Notes under the pieces: generated by a model | Told to the model about the DNA's origin: nothing | Database searches by the model: none | The model's input: the letters and a program-made list of their open reading frames with translations, nothing else | Position numbers and translations under genes: made by a program | Shown: positions 38,790 through 64,000 of the stretch, piece by piece | Layout: each line of letters opens with the position of its first letter | How positions within the stretch are numbered: position 1 is the stretch's first letter | DNA from: Phoebastria nigripes | Taxonomy: Eukaryota; Chordata; Aves; Procellariiformes; Diomedeidae | Direction: 5' to 3' | DNA length: 64,000 nt | Assembly (NCBI GenBank): GCA_035582835.1 | Contig: JAYKAV010002628.1 | Coordinates: forward strand, 306,971-370,970

Positions 38790-40760
38790 GTCTGAGTGCT
38801 TTAAAAAAAAGAAACAAGTAAGAAAAAGTTGTATTTAACAGACCCAGCTTCCATGCATAGAATTTACTGATACCACATTTTAATATCACCCTGCAGTCCA
38901 GTCAGCTTACAAAGACTGACTAATGAAGTTCAAGTCCATGACATAAAATTAAGGCCACAACTGATTAGTCGTGGAACTAAGATAAAGTCACACAAACAAG
39001 CCAGAAAATGCCAGTCAATAACAAATAGCTGTTGATTTCCTACTAATTAAGGATTAGTGTTACTTAAAATTGCTGAAGGGCTTCTGCCCAGTGTGACAAG
39101 CCCAACACTGTTCCCTTACTTAGTACACTATAAGTTCACTATTAAATGCTGAATTTTTGTAGGTATTATTTCAATCACAAAAAAAGCTGCTCTTTTGTCT
39201 ATGTGGGCAAAACAGCAGTAGCTCAGGCCCCATGAGTTACCATAGCCAATGCTGATCTCTCCTGAAAAAAAATATAACCCTTCAATATCTACCTTGCAAG
39301 TTTTATTGCAGACCTGATTTAGAAAGTGAATAAATTATCTTTTCGTATGTCCTTAAGCCATTAGCTTACAACCCTATTTCTGTATTGAGAAGTTTTAGTT
39401 CGCTGTTAGATTTAAATTAAAGCATGAGCCATACAATGCAGATAAGCTAGTTTATTGCAGTGGGGAAGCTTATGCCAGAGATCCAAAACTGAAGGGAGAA
39501 AAAATGTTAAGGTTCATTAGTTGTGAACAGCTAACAGAACAAGTTCCCTAAAATGACATTGTTCAATTGCAAGAGGAAAACTGACTTAAGAACTTGCTCT
39601 AAAAGCCTTTATCAGATCATACACTTTCTCTCCTTACCAAGGAAGGTAGAAAACTATTAGAGCATTCCTCCTCTTGCTATACCTCCATTGCTTGTGCATA
39701 TATTATTCTGAAGCCACGGTTCACCTCAATATCCAAATAATAGAGCTTTTATTTTTAAAAAGTCAACATTTGCAAAGTTTTTTTTAATAGTTTGTAATGC
39801 CACTTGTTTCCATGCTCAGTTATTTAACTGCATAGGTGAAGTTACAGTAACAAAGTTACTTTTTCCAACTTCAGAAACTCTAAAAATGGAAAGTCACTGG
39901 CAATAGCTTACATTTAAACAGAAACATTCTAAAATTCGATACTAGTATTACTTTAATAATTACAAGCATTAGTTTCCATTCAGTGCGAAGAGCCTTGAAG
40001 ACAGAAACAAGAATCATCATGCCTTGTAAAGAGACTTCAAAAGATACTGAAGAATTTGTACACTCAAAAATTCATAAACTCAAAAGCATCATGCCATAAG
40101 TCTTAAAAACCTAACAGCTTCCCATCCTTACCAGAAGCAGAATTTTGTCATTCAAGAAGAAAGCTGAATCTACATCATGGCCTTGACTTAAGTTTATTAT
40201 CAGGTTTAGCTCTTCAAATAGACCAAAACTTTGAAGTGCAGGCATCTTCTAGAGAGCAGGTGAACACTAAAAAAATAAAGTAATGCGTAGGTGAACATCT
40301 TGTAACTTTTATCAAAGACAAATTATTTAGTCACATTGGCACTTTTTTTTTTCCTCCACACAGTACTGTTCTTAAAATATGTTTTAGAGTATTTTCTTAG
40401 AGGTAGTTAACTAGCAGACATAAAAAGCACTGAGCGAACAACCTTAACCCATAAAGTAGGGAAAAAAATATTCTTTATTGCTATCAGGTAGATCCTAAAG
40501 CCTGAGGCATCATGATTTCACAGGAGAGAAACCTACTTTCTTCAGAAGCTTACTGCTCACCCAGTTCAAACTATAGTGGATCTTTTCCCACACCATATCA
40601 TACAGGCAGCAGAAATAACACCTACATCTGCTGCTGAACTTTGACTAAAACATGAGAGGTCATGTTAGAACACAGCAGACCATAGTTACAGGACAACTAA
40701 TTACCAAGTCATGTAAGACAGCTTAAATGTACACATGCTACAGCAAACTCAGCATGGTTG
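38790..40760. other. AT-rich, no feature seen
   Basis: No coding exon or recognised repeat. Confidence 0.45.
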
Positions 40761-40779
40761 GGGGAGGGAGGATAGGAAG

Positions 40780-41260
40780 AGACCTTTCAGTGTCAATACT
40801 GGGATGTAATGATATCTGAAGGCCATGCTTGATATGCCTGGGGACATTCTGAATCGGTTTCGGTCATACCTGACTGACTGCTCACACATGACCATGATGG
40901 CTGATATGCCTGAACTTTGACTGGGTATGAATTTTCTCCAGGCCAGTTTTGCTCCAGTACTTTTCAGCATCTGTAGGCTGTTCTTGGGAGGGATTTTTGA
41001 AAGACAGGGCTTGGGTTGTTGTTACTATGCTGATGATAGGTATCTCCTGACAGCTGTAGCACCCAAGATACTCGGGACTAGATGACTAGAATTTCTGAAG
41101 TTAAACCCTTTAAAAGGCACAAATAATGTGGATCTGCATGAGCAGACATCCTTAGACATCCCACCTATTCAGAAAAGTTGTTCAGCATGTAAACATATAC
41201 AGAGTGTAATGTTGGAAATAGGGGAAAAAAAAACCAACTGTGAGACATACTGCTGGATAG
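40780..41260 (+). mobile_element. Ancient L2-like LINE reverse-transcriptase fragment
   Basis: The plus strand reads LNRFRSYLTDCSH, then FAPVLFSICRLFLGGIFE and GLGCCYYADDRYLL, and later LEFLKLNP. These follow the order of the L2/CR1-clade RT: W-F-R-S-Y-L, V-L-F-S-I-Y-x-L-P-L-G, and the Y-A-D-D catalytic box (41026-41037). The usual GSVLGP stretch between them is disrupted, and stops occur, so it is a fossil. Boundaries are approximate. Confidence 0.62.
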
Positions 41261-43460
41261 CCACACATCAGCCGGCACTTTGATGAGTCGACTGACAGAC
41301 AATCCCTGAAGACAGATCTTGCACTTCATTGTGTAATGTATTAAGCTAAAGGATTATCTAAAGCACTTACCTTGAAAATGCAAAACTCTACATGTTTGGG
41401 GATAAAAACAGATCAAGACTACATGTTGCTTCACTATTTGCTGCAAAATGGTATGCTTAGCACAACAATTACATTATCCTTTTCAGCTAGAGTTCTGATC
41501 TAATTTGATGCTCAAGCTTTCTCCAAACTTTGGTGCCCTGTACAGACTCATGTTACTACAACACAAGACTCAACAGGGCTTTGATGTTTCAAACTTCCAA
41601 ACATTTTTAGGTATAGTCATGCCTTCCTCCACAGAGCCCTAGTGTGGGGAATTCTTTTTGTTCATGTAAGTGAAGTTTGTGAAGATTGTGCGATGAATGT
41701 ATATTTTAATGATAACGAGACTTTACAAAGTCTCTCTTAGAATTTTGAAATACATCCTTGAAGCATGAAGACACTCAAAGTCTGGTAACACAGTAATTCT
41801 GTAGTGCTTTATGGCTTCCATGGTGGTGATAAGAGACACTTAAGGCTTGCGCAAGTGCCATAAATGTTCAAGGCAACTAATTGCTTCATAAAACCCAGGA
41901 GATTCCTTAGGCATTATGGTGTTCATATTGCCACGTTTCCTGTGTTTAAGGCCATCAAGAATACATGCTCTGGAAACCACAAACCTCTGGCAGTGAAAGC
42001 AAACCAATCACGTCAAATGTATTAAAAATGTACTAAAAACACAGAGCACTATGTAATTGTTGTTGGTCCAAACAATCTTAGTGTCAAGTTTAGCAGCAGT
42101 ATCAATGGACTTACCATTGCTAATGCGTGCAAACTAAATTTGTGGCTTCAATAAGGCAGTTACATCACTGTAGACATTTCAGCCATATAAGAACAGGTCA
42201 GTAAATCTATTTCCATGTATTTGTTTTTTTGTGGCAATAAATACTTGATCTCAAGACTAACAAGCTGCTCTCGAACAACCATTCTTAAAGCACACATCAG
42301 ACTCTTCAGAACTCCCTACTACTAGTTCATACGTGGACACCTGAGCAGTAGGTTTTGCCAAACATTCTGAAATACAGAAAAACCAGATGCTTTCCCCAAG
42401 TCTCCAGGGAAACAAAAAAAAGTAATTCAAACAGTGTGTTTACTATGCATTTTACTGTTGCTTATCATTATCCTGAAATTTCAAGGACCGGAAGATGATG
42501 AGAAATTTAATTAATATTGTCTTACTGACAGTTGGACAAAGTGTTTTTCACACCAAGCTGAGACTACAAAAATGTGGTCAGTCAGTAAGCTGATCATCTT
42601 TCTAGGCTAAACAAGGTTACAGCATGCAATGAGGTCTCAGGCCCAGGCCAGAACTAGTAACCAATACGCAGAAGTAGTGATTTACGGTACTACAAAAAAA
42701 ATACGTATTACTTTGCTCCTGTACACCAGAGACATGAGCAAATGAAAGCATGTGACTAGCAGTCACTGCAAGTTATTATGATTTAAGAAGGGATCTGAAG
42801 TGCCAAAACTTAAATGCATAATCAGATTTGCCATAAAATATCCCAAGGACTTCCCAGCCATTTGCTTCTCTGTTTAGCCTGAGATATGTAGCAAAATTGA
42901 AGATTATAAAAATGGTTATCAAAACTTCTAGATTTTAATTGCAATAGAAAATTAACAGCTCACTGGACAAATAGACCTATGCTACAAATAACCACTACAT
43001 CAAGTTAAACAATTTACATAGACACCATTCACAACTGGTATAAAACCACACACGACCACAAGCTTCATAAATGATGAGCTTGGAATAAAGATGACTACTG
43101 GCAACCAGAAAAGCTTCCATGTTGCTTCCTTCCATTTTGTTGTTTGACTGTGGAGGTCTCTTACCCACTACTAAATTTTAAAGGAGATTACTTCAGAAAC
43201 TAGGCTAATATAGTGTAACTGCTGCACAACAAATATGGGGGGAACACTTACAGAGGCTATTAATACATAAAGGAAAAGGGAGATCAAAGAAAGNGTAAGA
43301 GAAAAATCAGCTTCAATAATGGCTCATAATAACTGCAGATTTAAATTGAATTAAAACTTATCCACATCTGTCCACAAATGATTAAGTGTGGCTGGTTTAA
43401 TTAGAGAAGCTTGGTGCAGAGAAACCTGAACTAACATGTTCACCAGCCAACATGCCCACT
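41261..43460. other. AT-rich, no feature seen
   Basis: No exon or recognised repeat; the 5' part may continue the LINE fossil. Confidence 0.4.
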
Positions 43461-44379
43461 ATTGACTGAAGAGGCTCACTCTGTTTCAAAGCTCAACACA
43501 GCGATTTCCACCATTTTCTGCATTGACCTGAGAAAGGCCAGAGAAGTTCTCCTACAATTCGCTACAAATTTAAATGGGGGTGATCTTACCACAGCACAAG
43601 GAAGAGACAAACATGCCCCAGGTGACATAATTCACCTCACAAGTGAAATGACAGCACAGGCAGAACGGAAAAGAGCAGTTACAACCAACCACAAGGAAGG
43701 TAACTCCCATGGGAGCGAAATACCTGCAAACGACCAGGAGAAGGCGCTTCTGAAGAGGACAAACCACTCCAAACAAGTAGATCTTATCAGACCGGATCTC
43801 TGGGGAGGAAATTACCCTCAAGTACAAGGACAAAAGCACCAAGGACTGAATACCAGAGAAAGTGAGGAGAGCAAAAGGAAACTCCAAGAAAAGGGAAGCC
43901 AGAAAGTGTTATCAGAAAGAGTAACTGCTGACAGTGGAACAATACAGGAGCCCTCAAGTCTGGCTAATATCACGGTATGGAGCCACAGCCCAAAAGATGA
44001 GCAAACGGGTGCATTAGGCAAACAAAGTCTTGGAGCAATGCCAGAGCATTTGTTGAAAGAGGTGGAGGGGAGCCAGAAGATAATGGAAGGCCAGGGGCTG
44101 AGACCCTGAGGAGAGAAAGCCACAGGAGAGGGTGAAGAAGGTGGTCTCTTAATGGCAAGGAGAAATCAGAGAGCAAGATGAGACCCTAAAGGAGGGAAAG
44201 AAAGAAAGACACTGAGGAGGCCAGGGAGGGAAGGCTGTACAGGAGCCAAGACACCTTTCAGGAGGGAGATACTGAACGAGGGCAGAAAATCAGGGAAGTG
44301 GGAGCTCCCCAGGACACTCCAGTACCTGCAGTATGGCCCCCCCATCAAGGAAAAGAGGCCCTATGCAGGACAGCAAGGT

Positions 44380-44720
44380 AGACCCCAGGGACAGGGCAGC
44401 CACACCAACTCCCGGGGCGGGGGAGTGCCCCAGAGGCAGGACAGCAAGGCCATATCGCCTACAAGCACAATGCCACCTCAGCAGCGCCACAGCCGCCATT
44501 TTATCCACCCTGAGGGCGTGGAGGGAGCGAGGCGGGGCGGGGATCGCCCGGGGGGCGGGGCGGGGACAGCCCGGGGGCGGGGCGGGGACCAGCTCCGCCC
44601 CGCCCCCGGGCCGGCCCCTCCCCGCCGTTACCTGCCCCGCGGCTCTGGCCGCTCCTGGCCGCCATTTTATGCGAGCCCCAGGGAGGATGGGGGTGTTGCT
44701 GCAAGAGAGCCCTCGTGCAG
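44380..44720. promoter_or_regulatory. CpG island with GC boxes and two YY1-type motifs
   Basis: A compact CpG island isolated in AT-rich DNA. It has several GGGGCGGGG boxes (44530-44605) and two copies of GCCGCCATTTTAT, at 44492-44504 and 44658-44670, matching the YY1 consensus whose ATG often serves as start codon. On the minus strand the second copy starts a short frame (MAARSGQSRGA, 44665-44632) that runs into a GTAACG donor. This fits a first exon of a minus-strand gene, most simply the ZFR2 locus. Link to ZFR2 is by position only. Confidence 0.6.
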
Positions 44721-44724
44721 CCCC

Positions 44725-47100
44725 GGGAAAGATAAACCGGTGTTATGAAAGTAGTGGTTTTTGATAACAATGGAAACAACATAAAAATAGGGAAATTAAT
44801 TAATAGAGCTGCTGTCTGGAGGCTCACAGAAGAGCCTGTCGGAGCCTGGAGCCACCTGGCAGCTGAGGAAGCCTGGCACTGCCGGGGTGCGAGCGTGCCC
44901 CGGGGGGTGGCTGCTGCTCGGACACCTCCCTCCCGCAGCTGCTGCTCACTGCTTTGAAACCAGGAGAGCGTACCCGAGTTCAGAGGGGCTCCTAAAGCCT
45001 TCCCACCATCTGTGTTGCATTTGCGCTGTTAGAAAGCTCTGCAACAATCTCCCTCCTTTTGTAACCTGAATTTTCTAGCTGATGTTTATTCATGGCTGGT
45101 TATAACCATTTGTCCTTGTGGCAACCACTTCAGTAATTCACGCTGTTCATTTTCCTGTCTTGTGAGAACCATGTTGACAAATGGCTTCCAGTATTACCCT
45201 GTTTGTAGTGAGCTTTTTTCATGTTTCAACATACCTCAAGAAATAGCATGGCTCCACATACCTGTGAAGAGCCTGATGTCATTTGTGTTGCATCATTGTA
45301 CGACGATTTCACTGGGAGACATAGCTTCGTGTTTCTAAAATTCCACATTATCATGAAACCTTCAGACTGATGTGTTTCCATATTGAACTGAAACACTGCA
45401 ACAGACAACGAATATATTTCAGCAAAATGAGATCACTCCTTTAAAAACTGACATACAGTTTAATAGGATAATACCTTCTAATTGCCACCACAGTTTTAAA
45501 TAACATAGTGTTTATGGTGATAAATGAAACGATGAGATTGCAAATGTGCTGTTACAAAATAAAGGCATCAAAGCTCTGTGCAGCGTTGTCTTGCGCCCAT
45601 GGCCTCAATTTTTGGAGATCTGAGACCCATCTTAGGCCCAAGAATGGGATTGCTTAATTAAAACCTGAATGATACAAGGAAAATACAAAATTTGCAGTAA
45701 CAGAAAGCTGCCATTAATATGAATGACAAACTTGTGATATTGTGGCTGGCATACATAGCAGCATGAGCAAATAACAGATGCACAAACATCTTTAATGTTT
45801 TATGAGGCCTTGAAGGCTATTTCCAGACCTGTCAGGCTTGGAGTTTACATGTGAGGATTCCCCATCTGGCACTGAAAGCTATGATAAAGAAAAAAAGAAA
45901 ATGGCACCGTTTTTAACATCTCCCTTAATCATTAACCTCCTCGATAGACTCTTCATTTAATGATGCTGACCATTATGTTTTCTTTGATACTGTGCCCTTC
46001 GGACTATGGCAGAGGCTGGGCTGTTCCTGGTCATAACGTATACAAGATTAGGAGCCCGTACATAATGGCCCAGTATAACAGGACCACTTGAAGGGATTTC
46101 TGAAATGGGTTTCTGGGCAGATAAACCAGATACCATCAGTGCAACAATGTGGGGGAATTTACTATACAAGGCCTTGCCAGGGGCCACGTCAAGATAGGCA
46201 GAAGAAAGATACTTTCATTTTCATTGTGTGATTTTCCACGTGTTCCAGTGTAATTATTACTAGGTACAGAGTATTTCCACACAGTGCAAGGAAATGGCAA
46301 AGAATGCATACTCCTATATATGGTTTTGCTGCTATATTGCAAGTTCCTATCCTTCAGGTGAGATCTCACTGTTCTTCTAGTCTAGAGAAAGGTGCATTAA
46401 TTTGATTTTCAGTTATGTTACTCAGCCAAGTAAAACTCAAATTATGAGTTGTCTGTGAATGAAAAATAACATCACACATTTTAATGCAGCAATATTCTGA
46501 TTTTTTGGCCAAAGCTGCGTACCTTGACAGGTATACAGGATTTACAGACTTGCAAGCTTGCAAGTATGTCACACACTAAATGTACTGCTTTGTACCATTG
46601 CAGAATACTGTGTTAATGACAAAAAGACATTTGTTTCCTGCAGAGTAGTGGAATTTTACAGTCACAGACTCCTCCTGTGCAGTGGAAATAGGTTCAGATA
46701 TAGGGATGCCCTCGGCTACCAAAAAATTGCTGGCAGTGGACAAAGGGAAAGCTCTTGACCAGCAGGTCCCTTAAGGTCATTGCAGAAGGACTTCTTGGAG
46801 CACAGAAAAGCGCTGACCACCATAGCTTCTCCTGCAGATCATCACTTGCGTCTCATTTACACAGGAACAATTTAATCTCTTAACCAGTCACAAGCATTCC
46901 TTTGTATTATCGCTCAGGGAGGCTCCCCTATTTGCCTGAGCTGCAGCTGGCCCTCGACACCCATGGAAAGAGAAGACCGGCTAACGGGGAGGCGCTGACC
47001 ACAACCACCACGAGCCTGGGGCTGTCCTGCTACGTCTTCTACTCAAGTCTAACTTTTGCTACAGGGAGAAACTTGCATTTCTCCTTCTACAAGAGCAGCA
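44725..47100. other. Interval between the two CpG islands
   Basis: Mixed composition, no gene or repeat recognised. It separates the divergent starts of the minus-strand 44.6-kb island and plus-strand ELAVL1. Confidence 0.45.
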
Positions 47101-47639
47101 TGGAAGAACTCGCGCACAGGGAGCAATGGAGACGAGACCCACGTTCTCCTCCTAGCTCCTCCCTACGACTTCAGCAGGCCCCAGCGGAGCAGGCCGAGGC
47201 TGAGCGAGCCCCGGCTCTGCTGCCGGCCGTTTCTGAAGCCCTGGGCCGACCCGGTGGGGATCGCTCTGGTCACGCTGCCTGCCACCTTCCTGCACCCTCC
47301 ACCCTGCCTCTCCGGGAGCTCCCCTCAGGCCCGCTGACGAAGCGGGCCGGTGCAGGGCCCCTGCCCACTCGCAGAGGCTGCCTGGAGACCGCCGGCCTCG
47401 CTGCCCGGAGAGGGGGCGAAGGCGATGCCCTCGCCACCACGCCTGCCCCGCGGCCGGGCGGGCTCTGGCGGAGGCCGCGGGCCCGGGGGCGGCGCGCAGG
47501 GCCCGGCTCCCCGCGCCAGGCCGCCGGCGCGCCGGGAGAGGCCGCCCCGGGCCGGCGCTTGACGGACGGGCCGCCGGGCCAACGGGGCGCGGGACACGTG
47601 CGCGCGGCAGCCAACGGGGCTCGGCGGGCGGGGCGGGGG

Positions 47640-47727
47640 CGTGGCCGGCGGCGCTGCGAGCGGCTTGTTGTGCGCGCTGCGGAGCCGTTAGCCTCCCGCT
47701 GCCCAGGCCCTGCCGAGCCGGCGACAG
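47640..47727 (+). other. ELAVL1: ELAVL1 non-coding exon 1 (5' UTR)
   Basis: The exon ends at CGGCGACAG followed by the donor GTGAGG. Placement just after the GC boxes and the lack of an in-frame start agree with the known ELAVL1 structure, where exon 1 is untranslated. The transcription start is not determined; 47640 is an estimate. Confidence 0.6.

Positions 47728-64000
<16,273 letters not shown>

Noticed and set aside
44290..44508. 72-codon minus frame starting MAAVALLRWHCACRR, like a mitochondrial presequence (TIMM44 considered)
   Set aside because: No TIMM44 sequence follows, and in human TIMM44 lies downstream, not upstream, of ELAVL1. The ATG is part of a YY1 motif.

Overview
The window is nuclear DNA from a bird. 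It carries avian-type CR1 LINEs, including a 3' tail of the (ATTCTATG)n kind at the left edge, an endogenous-retrovirus solo LTR, and vertebrate genes with introns. The gene content matches the block whose human counterparts are on 19p13, usually microchromosomal in birds. Scattered single Ns and one 30-N gap show a draft assembly.

Layout. From 1 to about 19 kb the sequence is GC-rich, dense in minisatellites, and every gene is on the minus strand. RAX2 (retinal homeobox, 5' coding exon only) lies at 762-1004. A complete three-exon, 155-residue complexin of the CPLX3/4 (CAAX-ending) class lies at 9036-10481. A complete twelve-exon MATK (CSK-family tyrosine kinase, 447 residues) lies at 11849-16114. 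AT-rich blocks carrying OTX/CRX-, paired-homeodomain- and PBX/MEIS-type motifs sit between these genes and are candidate retinal regulatory elements. A decayed 2.2-kb CR1 (about 16.85-19.0 kb) marks the change to AT-rich sequence. From about 24.7 to 44.7 kb, on the minus strand, are dispersed remnants of ZFR2 (zinc-finger RNA-binding protein 2). They still show exon boundaries and phases but carry stops, frameshifts and a lost splice donor. A CpG island at 44.4-44.7 kb may be its old promoter, and a good poly(A) site lies at 24.7 kb. A CpG island at 47.1-48.1 kb begins ELAVL1 (HuR, plus strand), with a non-coding exon 1 ending at 47727 and the first coding exon at 58954-59137. The window ends in its second intron.

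How it fits together. RAX2 and CPLX3/4-type complexins are photoreceptor and ribbon-synapse genes. In human, CPLX3 is close to CSK and CPLX4 is close to RAX. Here a complexin sits between RAX2 (paralogue of RAX) and MATK (paralogue of CSK). This looks like a third copy of one ancestral RAX-complexin-CSK block, kept in this bird and absent from the human RAX2-MATK interval. The two most notable observations are this complexin and the ruined ZFR2 locus beside it.
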